From positions 1 through 64,000 of the forward strand of contig JALNQF010000211.1 of the NCBI GenBank assembly GCA_028456385.1: 64,000 nucleotides of DNA, given 5' to 3'. The DNA is from Ophiosphaerella korrae. Taxonomy: Eukaryota; Ascomycota; Dothideomycetes; Pleosporales; Phaeosphaeriaceae. Made by a program: the position numbers and the translations under genes. The notes beneath the pieces are model-generated. The model made no database searches and was not told where the DNA came from. It saw only the letters and a program-made list of their open reading frames with translations. Positions 11,616 to 23,299 of this stretch are shown here, in pieces. The stretch's first letter is position 1. The number at the start of each line of letters is the position of its first letter.

Positions 11616-12902
11616 ATGTTCAAGCAAGATTCTGGCAATGGAATTAGACCCCAGACCACAAAATACCACTCCGAGGACTGTGGAGCGGGACAGTCCTCCC
11701 CACCTGACCTTCTCTGCTATGTTCCAGTGCGGCCGACCTCGAATCCAGACTTTTCCAAACCGTGCATGCAGTCAAATAGCTGCAGTCAAGGTGCAGCACT
11801 GAAGACATGCCTCAAGAAGAACTCACCGAGCGCTGCAAAAAAGCTACTGACTGCGGCCGATGACGCGATGGATATCCACCCGAAGAAGAGAGGCCTACGC
11901 CGAGTCAAGACAGTCGATTTCGAGGAAGGGGCAAAGCCTATGTTAGCCCTCCCCAATCAAGTTACCCCAAAGATGTTGCATTCGGGTGCGGATTCAACCA
12001 CATCTAGGGCTTGTGTTACTAGGTCCCCGATTAGTCTACACAGGACTCATTCATATCCTAAAACGATATGCAAAACGAAAAGCAGACTTGCAAGCCCTGC
12101 CATAACCCGAACTGATGTTCATGTTGTCGCTATTGCACCCTCACGCAACGTGGATCACGCCGCCAACGAAAACACGGTTGATCCAATCACACCTACTATG
12201 CAAATCGTCGAGTCTGACAACAATTCTTATGAAGTTATTTGGGATGATATCCCAGCAGAGAACCCCGCTCAAGCTCGGCGTCGAAGTTCTTCAGCAAGTC
12301 ATGCTCTGCACGCAATCGGTTTCACTGGAGTTCAAGGCCTTCAACGTGTCAATACAAAGCTCACAGACTGGTCCGGAACCTGGAACGGACTATCTGAGAC
12401 CTTTAAACCTACGATTGTCGTCTTTCCTGACGACGATCGTCCAACTCACCTCCGATGTGCCAGCGACGACGATGGCCTGGTTGTTGCGCCACCGAATAGT
12501 CAAAGAACAAGTGGCACCCCATCTCGCATGCCGTCACAAACAACCAGTACACACATTGGAAACGCGCCATCATCAGATGACTCAAGTGTCGACGAACCGC
12601 CGCAGAGAAGTCCGTCCGAGGATAAAGAGGACTGGCTCTTACCACTAGAAAGCGCCCTCACCGTTCCTGAATCTGAAGTACAGCCTAGGCAAGCTACTAG
12701 TCCAACTCGACGGGCAAGACAATTCCCGGGCGCTCGCAAGTTATCCAATATTGACGCAGATCATCTCAAATTTCGTGGCCATCGCGACTCGCTTACGCTT
12801 GCACATTTGCGTCTCGTGCACTCGGGTAGCATATCGCCTGAACTGATTGCGCACAAAGACTCCTTTTCTACCGCAAGGAAGCGTATGCGTGCTAGAAATT
12901 AA
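11616..12902 (+). CDS. Disordered fungal protein, possible PP1-docking motif
   Basis: A 428-aa single-exon frame starting at an ATG. It is rich in Ser, Thr, Pro, Arg and Asp and mostly looks disordered. A basic stretch leads into RGLRRVKTVDFEEG near residue 95, where KTVDF fits the RVxF consensus for protein phosphatase 1 docking. A second conserved-looking block (SYEVIWDDIP, then QARRRSSSASHALHAIG, then GLQRVNTKLTDWSGTW) lies at about 205-255, and the C-terminus is basic (TARKRMRARN). I do not recognise a family; many filamentous ascomycetes encode similar serine-rich hypothetical proteins. Docking to PP1 is inference from one short motif. The long coherent frame and codon use support a real gene. 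Confidence 0.65.
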   Translation: MFKQDSGNGIRPQTTKYHSEDCGAGQSSPPDLLCYVPVRPTSNPDFSKPCMQSNSCSQGAALKTCLKKNSPSAAKKLLTAADDAMDIHPKKRGLRRVKTVDFEEGAKPMLALPNQVTPKMLHSGADSTTSRACVTRSPISLHRTHSYPKTICKTKSRLASPAITRTDVHVVAIAPSRNVDHAANENTVDPITPTMQIVESDNNSYEVIWDDIPAENPAQARRRSSSASHALHAIGFTGVQGLQRVNTKLTDWSGTWNGLSETFKPTIVVFPDDDRPTHLRCASDDDGLVVAPPNSQRTSGTPSRMPSQTTSTHIGNAPSSDDSSVDEPPQRSPSEDKEDWLLPLESALTVPESEVQPRQATSPTRRARQFPGARKLSNIDADHLKFRGHRDSLTLAHLRLVHSGSISPELIAHKDSFSTARKRMRARN

Positions 12903-13703
12903 GCTGCGTCGACAGGAAAGTTACCTCTGTTGACAGGCTTGGACAATGCGACTTCGGTCATCGACGTGCGCCAGAAGGACAATGCGGCGCAGACGCAGGG
13001 CAACTAGACCTCGACCCTTACTGAGTTCTCAGAACAAGAACTTCAGGTAGAGTAAAATTTTCCTTTGCTTCATCTTTCTTACATGTGCTGGATGCGGCGC
13101 TCGGTGTGTTTTGCCTTCGTAGGAGTGGTGGGCTAGATATCGACTTCGTAGATCGGTGGATCGGTACAGCCTAGACCGGACATGGACCAATTTATCTCTC
13201 CGTCGGGCGTCTCCTCTCTCCCTCCTCTCTTTCTCTATATTCTTACATTAGCATAACTTGCATTCTTGGCTGCTACTTCCTCAGCCAAGCGCCACGAAGC
13301 TTGAGGAATGACAGATAGAGGACCACTGAAGCATGAGGCGCGCTCAGATACCTACTAGGCTACTATGTATGGTGGCGCACCAAAGCACTTCCACATCAAG
13401 TCAAGCAAATCCAACCTGTTGCAAAACATGTGGTGCCATATTTGGTGCTGAAACAACAGCCTGATTTGCAGTCGAACCTTACTGAGATGATGATATAAGA
13501 CTATTAATGTTATCCAAGGCTTGCCCCAAATCATCTAACACTTGGCGTCACAGAATATGTGTGATCGCGACACAACCAAACATCGCGCAGCCATGTGTCG
13601 CTCGCTATTTATCAACCAGACAAACCGTTCATAAACGGGCCCTAGGTACTTTCTCAGCACTATCCTATGCGCTGCGCAGATTCATTGTGACGAAGACACC
13701 AAC
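12903..13703. other. Intergenic, no gene seen
   Basis: This holds the 3' flank of the disordered-protein gene and the promoter side of the UstYa-like gene. A C/T-rich tract lies at about 13200-13250. No gene is supported. Confidence 0.5.
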
Positions 13704-14561
13704 ATGAAGAATGACCACCGGTACGACGCACTCGGAAATGTTGATGCACGGTCGGACTCGAGCAGTACCGATGTAGAGGAGTGGGACACAGAGAATAACA
13801 TCAAGCCGCAACGAAGAAAGACATTCTGGACAAAGGTAAAAGCATGGAGATGGATGCTAGATACGGGTCTACTTTTCATCATTGTTGGACTGCTTCTTGA
13901 GAGGCGATGGCGGCACCGCAAGCACCATGCTTTTGAGCTAGCAGGCGATATCACCGGTTTTGCACCAACCTTCTCACAACAATTGGTGACATTTTCACCG
14001 AATACGACCTTTGCGCCCGAAAATCCGTCCGAATTTTGGAGCAACCAAACCCAGCGTGCATGGTTGAGCATAGTTCCCGGTAAGACACAGGATCACTTCT
14101 TCGCAAGCATTCCTAACATTGAGCCATGTGTAGAGGGCCTAGGCTATGTCAATGTCTCCAACCCATCCGAATATAATGACCTCCCGCACCCAATACACGA
14201 CTACCCGAACAGCCATGTCTATACTAGCTCAATAACGCACCAGCTACACTGTCTCTATACTGTCGTCGAAGCCTACAACACCATGAAGCTGATGCTTGAT
14301 TCGCCCCTCCTAAACGTCGACCCTATCAAAATGCCCTGGCACATAAACCACTGCTTCGAGTACATACGCCAGGCCATCATGTGCGCGGGTGATGTAGCGC
14401 TAGAAGGCGCGGCCACTACTTTTCCTGCTGGCGAGGACGGCGAAGATAGAGGCGGAAGCGATGGGTGGGACTCCATCCATATTTGCAAGGATTATGGACA
14501 GGTGTACGACTATCTGGAGGAGCGGACTGTGAATCACATGAAATGGATTAGTTCCGGGTAG
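13704..14561 (+). CDS. UstYa-like protein (DUF3328 family)
   Basis: A 285-aa type II membrane protein. A polar N-terminus leads to one hydrophobic segment (about residues 50-66) and a lumenal domain. The family hallmark, two HxxHC motifs, is present as HQLHC (179-183) and HINHC (213-217). A conserved Cys follows at 227, and then the DGWDSIHICKDYGQVYDYLE block near 253. UstYa-family proteins catalyse oxidative steps such as macrocyclisation or hydroxylation in fungal ribosomal-peptide and other natural-product pathways, with copper or similar metal chemistry at these motifs. The next gene on the same strand, 1 kb downstream, is a P450, another oxidase, but I find no precursor peptide or synthase nearby, so cluster membership is open. 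A single exon fits the family length. Confidence 0.85.
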   Translation: MKNDHRYDALGNVDARSDSSSTDVEEWDTENNIKPQRRKTFWTKVKAWRWMLDTGLLFIIVGLLLERRWRHRKHHAFELAGDITGFAPTFSQQLVTFSPNTTFAPENPSEFWSNQTQRAWLSIVPGKTQDHFFASIPNIEPCVEGLGYVNVSNPSEYNDLPHPIHDYPNSHVYTSSITHQLHCLYTVVEAYNTMKLMLDSPLLNVDPIKMPWHINHCFEYIRQAIMCAGDVALEGAATTFPAGEDGEDRGGSDGWDSIHICKDYGQVYDYLEERTVNHMKWISSG

Positions 14562-15584
14562 AAGAGTGGGGCCGTATACCCATTTTGGGTCATTTCGCGA
14601 AGGGTACCGAAGAAATGAGGGCTTTATCGATAGCGAGCCTTAGCTGCTAGTCTAATGGAAAAATTCCTTCCATTTATTCGGCATGCCTGTACCGACACGT
14701 GACTGGACATGTGTACAGCATTCGCTCGCGTGTGAATATCTTGGCATGCATGGAGAGAACGCCATGGAGCATAGCTATAATATTGTCCGACTGCACTGCA
14801 AGGAGATCGTCTCCATTTCCGAGCCCTTTTTGTCCAATAGGTGCATCTTAGCATGCTGGCGTGTTGATTTGCGTGCACCGATCACAAGCCACAGCCACAG
14901 CGGGTACGTAACCCCTGTCCAATCGCAACCTTTGAATATGTCCTCGGCTATAAGTAGACGGCATCACCGACAACTTGACAATTAGCTTTTCTTAGAACGG
15001 AAATACAACCATTAGCTAGTAGTCGGAGCGTTGGTTCGTCCGTCCGTCGGAGCTGAAACCTCGTTTAGCCGCGCGGTGCCAAATTGCTTCTGAAAGGTCA
15101 GGATGGTGGTGTTTTATAACACGACCAGCTCCCGTCAGTCCCGCGGTAGATGCTAGATGCTAGATGCCTAGACTTTCGACGTCTTGGGCTACTTTGTTCG
15201 CAAACATATCGCCTCCCAACTACAGGGGGCTAAAACAGGATTTAATCCCTTCAGCTTGAGCCTAGCTAGGGTTTTCTGGGCGATAAAAGGAGGACAAATA
15301 TCGCTAACCAAGGAAAATATTATACAGAACAAGATCGAGCCACACCAATTCACCAGGACGAGCCAAGAAGTACTTGCAGCTGAACGCCACGCCTCGTGTC
15401 AGAATAAGACATTTGTGCGAGGGCGCATCTGACATTTCAGCTGCTGCGCTTTCAAAAGTCGTTTGGCTTCGCATAGTGATAGGGGATTAGAATCTTCGTG
15501 TTCAGCAACCACGTCATCTATCTCATATCCAAACCACCAACCCAAGGTCATCACCAATCCAAGAAACTCCGAAGTCCTGAAACT
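14562..15584. promoter_or_regulatory. Intergenic upstream of the P450
   Basis: This contains the 3' flank of the UstYa-like gene and the 5' region of the CYP52-type gene. A short direct repeat (agatgcta repeated) sits at about 15146-15168. No gene or defined operator is supported. Confidence 0.4.
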
Positions 15585-17164
15585 ATGGCACTCTCCCCAC
15601 TCATACCCGTTGCTGCAGGCGTCCTTCTTTCCTATATCCTATACACCAGGATTACACTGTATCTTGCGCGACGGCGCATCATCCAGGAGAATGGCTGCAA
15701 GCCATGCGCATACAGGTTCAACAAGGATCCGCTCCTTGGTATCGACGTTTTGAGGACAATGATGAGCCATAGCAGGAGTCACATTTCGCAGCAAGAAAGT
15801 CAAAGACGATTTGAGGTCACCCTAGGGAAAACTTTCCAGTCTAGGCTGATCACTATGCCGGTTATTGCGACATGCGAGCCCGAAAACATTAAAACGATGC
15901 TCAGTTTGAAATTTAAAGACTACAGCATTAGCAACAGACAGGCTTCATTCACTCCTCTGCTCGGCCACGGCATTTTCAACGCAGATGGGGAGCGCTGGGC
16001 TAACAGCCGCCATTTGCTACGACCAAACTTTACTAGAGACCAGGTCGCAGACATTCATGCCTTTGAGCGCCATTTCAAGCTCATGCTGAAGCACATTCCA
16101 CGCGATGGCAGTACGGTCGATCTTCAGGAACTTTTCTTCTGCCTTACCATCGACACTGCTACCGAGTTCTTGTTCAACCACTCCACTAACAGTCTGCGCA
16201 TGGTTGGCCAGGATGATGAGAATAACGAGGATATCATATTCGGAAAAGCATTCAACTTCGCGCAGAACGATATCACAATGCGGTCACGATACGGCATCTT
16301 CAATCGTTTTAGGGATAACAAGAAGGGCGATGAAGCAATCCAAATCTGCCATCGATATATCGACCGATTCGTTGATGAGGCCCTGAGGTTCCGCAAAGAG
16401 TTAGATGAGGAGAAGGTAGGCGATCAGAAAGACGAGAAATACTACTTTATCCAGGAAGTGGCCAAACAGACAACAGACAAGAAGCGAATCAGAGATGAAC
16501 TTATCAACATCCTACTCGCTGGACGTGATACGACGGCAAGCCTCCTAAGCAACATGTTTTTCCAGATCGCAAAGAAGCCCGAGATCTACGCTAAGCTGCG
16601 AGAGGAAATCGCATCGCTCGACGGCCGCACACCCACGTACGAGGAGCTCCGAAATTTCAAGTATCTCAAGTGGTGTGTGAACGAATGTAAGATATCGCCC
16701 CAGCCCAATCTCCCAATTAGGAATGCTTGATTAACAAATGCTCAGCACTCCGTACCCACCCCGTTGTCCCCGGCAACTCGCGCTTCGCAATCCGCGACAC
16801 GGTACTTCCGCTAGGCGGCGGCCCCGATGGCAAACACCCACTATTCGTCGCCAAAGGTACCATGGTCGGATACTCACCGTACACAATGCACCGGCGGAAA
16901 GATCTGTACGGCCCCGACGCCAATGAATACAAGCCTGAGCGCTGGGAGACTCTACGTCCAGGCTGGGAGTATTTGCCTTTTAACGGCGGGCCTCGCATCT
17001 GTCTTGGGCAACAGTATGCGCTGACCGAGGCGAGCTATGTGACTGTGCGCCTGGTGCAGGAATTTAGCAGTATTGAATCGAGGGATCCTGGGCCATGGAT
17101 GGAGGCAATGACGTTGACTTGTGCGAGTTTGAATGGTACTAAGGTTGGCCTGACGCCAGCGTAG
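15585..17164 (+). CDS. Cytochrome P450, CYP52-like
   Basis: A 506-aa microsomal P450. Exon 1 is 15585-16686, the 59-nt intron 16687-16745 (gtaaga to ctcag) and exon 2 16746-17164. The N-terminal anchor is at residues 5-25 ([13 protein letters not shown]). The I-helix motif [10 protein letters not shown] is near 310, the spliced ExxR is ESLR near 369 (created only by this splice), and the heme loop is [10 protein letters not shown] with Cys453. The sequence resembles the CYP52 family of alkane and fatty-acid omega-hydroxylases (the block [20 protein letters not shown] and the VVPGNSR region). A likely role is terminal hydroxylation of fatty acids at the ER; the substrate is inferred from family resemblance only. 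I chose the ATG just before the membrane anchor, although the frame is open further upstream. Confidence 0.88.
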
Positions 17165-18199
17165 AAGGTATGTAAGAAACCACTGAGACGGAATGGTTGT
17201 CTTGGGAGGTGTCAGCTGACCAGCGAGGTGGAGCCGGCACCATGATCTTTGCCTATTGTCAAAGGCGATGGAGGAGCCATATAGAACGGATCATTTTTTT
17301 GGGGTTACCGTACTGCTCATGGTTGCGTTTGTTCAGACATGATGTGTAGATTTATTGTATTTATTCTCCGCTGTAGTATATCATTACGAATTATACATGT
17401 CGCTTGTTATTCCAGCCTCAGCCCCAAGAGTCATCAATGGTTCATGGAGACAAAGTTTTGGATGGTTTCGCTATTCTAAGTTGCCAAATAGAGAAGGCAA
17501 AAATGAGGAGGATAATTACGAGTGCAACCAAGAGCTTGATCAAAAGGTACTAGCAAATCAAAAACAAATCACACAGAGAAACGGCTCAGTAAAAAGCCAA
17601 CACAACTGCTTCTAAAACAGGTACTACCACCCTACAATGGAATTGGAAGTCGGTAATTGGAGCACTGGCTCCAAACTACTATATAATACGAATCCAATAC
17701 TAATAACTATCCGGTGAACTTCAAAGACATGTGGAGCATCCCGTGCGATGTGGCGGCACCCTAGACTCCGGCCTGCCTCTTCAGGCCTGGCTTGATCTCT
17801 AATCGACAACTCACCGTCTCCGCTTGACCAACGTGTGCTTCCCACCCCACAATCCTACATCACCATTGGCAGATCATCCCTTAGCGTCTGGTTTAGCTTA
17901 CATTTAATTTCTCAAGATGGAAGTACGCGTTCCTGAATAACTATCGTCTCAGCGCCAGTCCAACTAGTGATGCTACAATGGCGCAAACTCACGCCCAGAA
18001 GTAGCTGGCATCACTTCGTAGCCAAACAAGCCGCAACGTGCACCCGGAGACACAATACTGCATCTGGATGTTGTGTGCCTGGTGGCCGGGTCGTGTCATC
18101 AGCGATGCAAGTGTCTACCCTGCAAGCAATATAAAAAGGTGGCCCTACCCGTCCATCCCCTGCATGAGGCACACGACACAAATCCCTCCCTCTTCTAAA
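17165..18199. other. Intergenic, no gene seen
   Basis: No gene is supported. A TATA-like stretch (atataaaa, about 18129) lies about 70 bp upstream of the phytase-like start and may be its core promoter. Confidence 0.45.
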
Positions 18200-19842
18200 A
18201 TGCTGTTCGCCGTGTCTCTCAGCCTTCTGGCTATTCCACTGAGCCAAGTCCTTGCCAATCCCGTTGCCCCTCGTGCAGATGCAGCACCACCTGTCAACGT
18301 GACCACATGCAATGACAAGAAATACATCTACGAAGAGCTCGCCGGCTTCGGCAAACTCCCAGCAAACTTCCGCGACAAATACGGCGACACACTGGGCGGA
18401 ATTGGAAGTGCGATTGCGGTAGACAAGACGACTGTGCAGTGGGAAAAGAGCAAGGGAAAGAAAGGCACGTACGAAGGTATCATCTACGGACTCCCCGATC
18501 GCGGATGGAACACGCAAGGAACACAGAATACACAGACGCGCATCCACAAATTCCGCTTCGCGTTTGAAATTGTGGATGCCACGTTGGAGAAACCTGCCAG
18601 CCCGAATTTCAAGCTACAGTATCTTGACACGGTGCTTTTGACGGGGCCGGATGGCACGCCGTCGACGGGCCTTGATCCTACGAGTACCATCACATACCCA
18701 GGGTTTCCGGCTCTGCCGCTGGCCAGATGTATGTCTGTATATTATGCTTATAAACCATCTCTGATACTGTTAGATACGGGCAATGGCTTCGGCCAGCCCG
18801 GCCCCGGCGGTGCACGCATATCCCTCGACACTGAAGGCCTAGTCCTCGGCGCAAACAACACATTCTGGATCAGCGACGAGTATGGCCCCTACATCTACCA
18901 GTTCGACGCGCACGGCAAAATGCTCGCCGCCATCCGGCCCCCAGACGCACTCATCCCAATCCGCAACGGCACGCAGTCCTTCAGCGCTGCCTCGCCCCCC
19001 ATTTACGACCCGGATTTCAAAATTCAGCCAGAGAAGCCGTCCTCTGGCCGCGGAAACAACCAAGGCCTCGAGGCGCTGACGCGCAGTCCAGACGGCAAGT
19101 ATCTCTACGCACTGCTGCAGAGCGCCACGACACAAGACGGCGGCAACTCTGCTTCCACGCGGCGCAACACGCGCCTTCTAGCGTATCGTGTCGACCAAAA
19201 CGTCACGCTGGACGCCGAGTACGCGGTGCAACTCCCCGTTCTCTCTACAGGGCGTGTAGCCAGCCAGTCTGAAATGCACTACATTTCGCGCACGCAGTTT
19301 CTCGTGCTGGCGCGCGACTCAGGCGCAGGCCACGGGCAGGACAAGTCGGAATCGATATACCGCAATGCAGACGTGCTGGATGTGTCTGGCGCGACGAACA
19401 TTGCGGGTCGGTACGATAGCGTTAATGCATCCATTGCGAGTCGCGACGGCGTGTTGAAAAAGGAGATCACGCCGGCGGTATACTGCCCGTGGCTCGCGTA
19501 CAATGTGGATGCCCAGTTGGGCCGGTTTGGAGTGCGGAATGGCGGGAAGCAGGATGCGGCGTTGCTGAATGAGAAGTGGGAGAGTTTTGCGCTGATTGAG
19601 GATGTGGAGGATAAGGGGAGGGATGGGAAGGGGTATTATCTGATTTCGGTTTCGGACAACGATTTTGTGACGCAGGATGGTGAGTTGTGCTGCTGTTTTG
19701 GTGAGATCTTGCTGACTTGGTTTGTGTGGTAGGGTTTATCAATTCTGGGCAACTGGCGTACAAGGATAAGTCGGGGTTCGATTTGGATACGCAAGTTTTG
19801 GTGTTTAAGGTGAGGTTGCCGAAGGGGTCAGATCCGTTGTGA
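18200..19842 (+). CDS. Secreted phytase-like esterase
   Basis: A 514-aa secreted protein with the esterase-like-activity-of-phytase domain (PF13449-type beta-propeller). Exons are 18200-18728, 18774-19679 and 19733-19842; the introns are 45 and 53 nt. Splicing restores LARYTGNGFGQPGPGG at the first junction and DGFINSGQLAYKDKSGFD at the second; without it the frame stops early at 19732. A signal peptide is clear (MLFAVSLSLLAIPLSQVLA). Propeller-type motifs include RISLDTEGLVL, WISDEYGPYIYQFD, NNQGLEALTRSPDGKYLYAL and YLISVSDNDFVTQDG. Proteins of this type are exported and may release phosphate or act on esters, but the exact reaction is not proven for the family. The upstream frame from 18038 is not needed, because the ATG at 18200 gives the signal peptide. 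Confidence 0.88.
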
Positions 19843-19905
19843 CATCGTCTCCATTAAAGGTAAAGGAGTGATGGGATGGTAGACATCCAAAAAAAAACAA
19901 CACAG

Positions 19906-21227
19906 CTACACCGAGTTCCGTCTTGCCACTCCGTCTTCATACAGACTTCCTCGCTGCGCATTCCACCCATTAGCATCTAATTCTTTTACACTTTCACCGC
20001 CACATTCCCACAGAAAGCTGGGAGGTAGCTCCTGCACTTCGGTACCATTCGCTAACTCTAGGTTTCTACAGGAGGCTGGGAGTTCCTTAAGCGTATCATC
20101 ACTGTTGGGCTCCGGTTTAGCAGCAATCGCATTTTCCCTATTCTTCTTCCTCACCATATACCGATGATGCCCAAACACCAGCAACCCAAGGACAATCGGC
20201 ATCGCCAGCATCGGCGGCACTACAATGGCGACAACCATGCCACCGGTCATATGCACAGCACCCCCATCGGGTGTTGGCGTCGATGAGTATCTAATCGTAG
20301 ACGCTGGAGGCGACTTCTCACCGTCGTTCCAGAACGAGGTACACGTCGTGCCGTTCCTGGGAGGCAGACTGCCGCACACATGACTGATATCCTGTGTCGA
20401 ATTGATCGTCACAAACCCACTCACGCTACCCAGCTGCGGCATCGTGACATTGCGCAGATTCCCGCTTAGCGTCAATCGCCCCGTCACCGCCTGCAGCTGG
20501 CCAAATTGCAGCTCTGTGACTAACGGTGAGACGGCAATCGTCAAGTCCCCGTATATCACTTTCAAGTTCGATACATCGACGTCCCGCAGGGCCGGGTTAG
20601 CAGCGATGGTGTAAACGCTGGTGTTTTGAACTATAGTCCCTGGCACGCGCAACGAGGCCAGCTTTGGATTTGCAGAAATGGCCAGATTGGATCTGATTTC
20701 CCACGCTAGTAAGTCCAGGCTGGTGGACCCGACGTTGGATATGGCGATGGTCTGCGCGGCAGTGCTGATGGACGCTGATGCGAGTGTGCATTTTTTCAGC
20801 ATGGGAAGCTGATGTAACCTTAACGCAGAAACATTCTCGAGAGCCGGGAGGTACAGCGTGGCGAGCTGCGGCAAGTCGACGACATGGAGCTCAACAACAG
20901 ATGTCAGGGTCGGCGCAAATATCGTCTGCAGGCCGTTACCCTTGTCGCCACTACTTGCCTGTACCTTTCCAGTTACTGTGGCTATGCCGGCCAGCGTGAT
21001 GTTAGCGAGGCCATCCGGCTCAATAAAAAGGTCGCCCACGAACGTGGGGCAGGAGTTGACATTCGATACATCCTGGAACGTGCGAATGGTGAAGGATCCA
21101 GAGAGAGGCGTACAGTCTGAACATTAGTTCGCAGTATGCCGCATTGGGGAACAAACGTACTGAACGATTCTGCCCCCAGCGTATATGATATAAGGGTTGT
21201 GAACAGCGCGAGCAAGATTAGTCCCAT
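19906..21227 (-). CDS. Ecm33-like receptor-L-domain membrane protein
   Basis: A 425-aa single-pass surface protein. Exon 1 is 21227-21161 (signal peptide MGLILLALFTTLISYTLG), the 44-nt intron 21160-21117 (gtacgt to ttcag) and exon 2 21116-19906. The extracellular part (about 25-290) is made of leucine-rich, receptor-L-domain-like repeats of the Ecm33 type (FTIRTFQDVSNVNSCPTFVG, GDLTIAVSPLVTELQFGQL, LRNVTMPQLGSVSGFVTIN) and closes with a CGSLPPRNGTTC module. A transmembrane helix (VVAIVVPPMLAMPIVLGLLV) follows near 310, then a basic stop-transfer (RKKNREN) and a cytoplasmic tail with ELPA and ELPP motifs. Yeast Ecm33 is GPI-anchored; this one instead has a helix and tail. A role in the cell wall or in sensing is inference. 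Confidence 0.85.
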
Positions 21228-22339
21228 GGCGCGAACTATGCTCGCATCGTAGGGAAAATGAGCACTCGCTATTTAACGCAAAGAGTTATAAACGCCCCCA
21301 TCTGCCAGCATCGCAGTCGGCAAATTCCCTAGGGTCGATATGATACTGCATGCGCTAGCGGACCCGAGTGCGATGTGCAACGGTCCCGCAGGTAAAGGTA
21401 AATGACCAAATGCAGCGAATCAGAAGAAACGTAGCTAGGGGCTAGAACACCGAGAGGCGGGAAAAACATTTGGGGATTGTGCGTGGCCAATGGGAAAGTG
21501 CCCGGGAGGAGTGTCTGAGGCCTCAAGCAATATCAGGGCCGGCACGTGGGTATGTGGTATGGGTCGTCTTAACCTGATAATTATAGCTCTGGGTTTGGGA
21601 CTTCGATTCCGCCCGTCAAGATCTTGACCGGTATCTCTGTTAGGTTATTGGTGTAGTGCAATCTTGCTACTGGGGTACTTTGGTAACGCGGATTTAAGAC
21701 GACGTTGAGACTTAAGCGGATAATTTTAGCGAGGAGCCCTAGACGGCTTTCTTAAACAAGGCATACTCTCTTTTCTCCTTTCCGTATCAAGCGTATGAGA
21801 ACAGTGTCAACAGCCTCGTCTACAGTTATCAGCGAGCCACACTTCCTCCTATGCACAATCCCCTTCGCTGAACACCTGTCATCGGAGCAAACATCTGAGT
21901 TTTGCCAGAGCCCTTCCTTACCAACTCATCACAGGAACAATATATACGAGAAGATAGTGGGGTAGTCCGACGTGATTGGGTAGGTATTATAGGACCTATG
22001 TATCCCCGCAGAAAATATCTATAATGTAAACAAGATTGGGGTTATACTAAGTTCGCTCGGCTCAGCAAAAGTCTTAGTCGGTAAGGATAACTAGGGAAGT
22101 AATAGAGGTGCGGGTATTAAGTACATTAGTGCTGATAGTAGGGCACTATTGCTACTTATTATCTAACCGGCTTCGACCTATTAGAGTAACTAGACTAAGA
22201 GGAATATTAGAACTGGGTAGTTTGTAACTGGGTTGTTCCCTTTCAACCTAGAACAAGTGCTTAGACACATCCCTAAACCTCTCGCTAAATCAACCACCTG
22301 CAGAGCTGAGGCTGCGAGCTCTAATTTTTTAGATGAAGC
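21228..22339. other. Intergenic grading into RIP-like sequence
   Basis: The first 400 bp are the probable promoter of the Ecm33-like gene. From about 21900 the base composition turns AT-rich with many TAG triplets, like a mutated transposon. This is probably the destroyed 5' part of the pogo-like element whose 3' end follows. Confidence 0.5.
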
Positions 22340-22837
22340 ACCTATATACCTATTGCACTAGTAACACCTGTAACTCCAGTGATATCAGAAGCACTTATAT
22401 TTTTGCACGACCTAATCATAACAGACACCTGTGTGCTTGACGTAAAAGGTAAAGGTCGTCTGCAGAAGCGCATATAGAAACTAACAAGTGCCGCCAAAGT
22501 CTTGTTCGCTGAATAGGCGCTCCTCAAAGATTATAATCAGTTTCTGCTTTATATCGAGCGAGAAGCCAAAGGCCGCCGGTTGACAAAGTCCGTAGTTTTA
22601 GGCAAGGCTGAGGCGATGAGTTTCAAAGACCTTGAGGAGGCTAGAGCAAAGCATGCTGCGAAGGACCAAGCTTCGGCAGGCAAGCCGAAGCGTGGGTGCA
22701 AGTGCAAGAGTGATGCGCCGGAAGGATTGACGGTGTTGTCGTCGCCGAAGCGCAAAGTAGTGCAACTGAGCTGCGCGCCTGAGCCTACACAGGCCCAGGT
22801 ACTTGCATGGAGAGCACCTATGGCGATGATGTACTGA
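22340..22837 (+). mobile_element. Pogo/Fot-type transposase remnant (C-terminal end)
   Basis: One frame runs from 22340 to the stop at 22835-22837 and is broken by TAG codons at about 22470 and 22515, both at CAG-like or GAG-like positions. It matches the C-terminal tail of fungal pogo-like DDE transposases: an LHDLIITDTCVLD-like block, AAKVLFAE, then RRLTKSVVLGKAEAMSFKDL, EEARAKHAAKD and a basic GKPKRGCKCKS tail ending in WRAP and MMY. The catalytic domain upstream is no longer readable, so the element is dead. No terminal inverted repeats were found. Confidence 0.7.
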
Positions 22838-23299
22838 AATATTCTCTCAGGCTTCGTGTAGTGAAATGTCTGTAGGCGTTTAGTAGGCTGTGTAGAATCA
22901 TGAAATCTTACACCAATGTTGCCCACGAGTGTCGAACCCTGCGCCATGGCAGACTACCTAAAGAGCGCGTCTGTGCTTAGACCCTACTAAGGACATTACT
23001 GTCCTTGCTGTAGCCTTCAATGCTTGTGCGGTTCAGCCTTGCGACAGGTGTGCTGCACATGATAGAGCCACGTCTTACCCCGCCTAGGGCCTTGTATCGA
23101 CCTCATCATCGAGCAAAAATCATAGATAGCCTCAACCCGTAACACCTCTACTGCAGGCTCCTGCGGGTACCCGAACCCGTGTACCTATTCACCAACTTCT
23201 CTATATTTCGACCCTTTATCGATGGCATAAAAACAGGTTGTAAACACCCGTGCTGCTAGGCTGCCGAGTTCGGCCTCACAAGTTCCATCCTTATCACAT
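22838..23299. other. Intergenic upstream of the HET-NACHT-WD40 gene
   Basis: No gene is supported. This is the probable promoter of the receptor gene, between it and a transposon remnant. Confidence 0.4.

Noticed and set aside
11616..18199. A RiPP precursor gene to go with the UstYa-like protein
   Set aside because: I looked for a signal peptide followed by repeated cores with Lys-Arg sites and found none on either strand.
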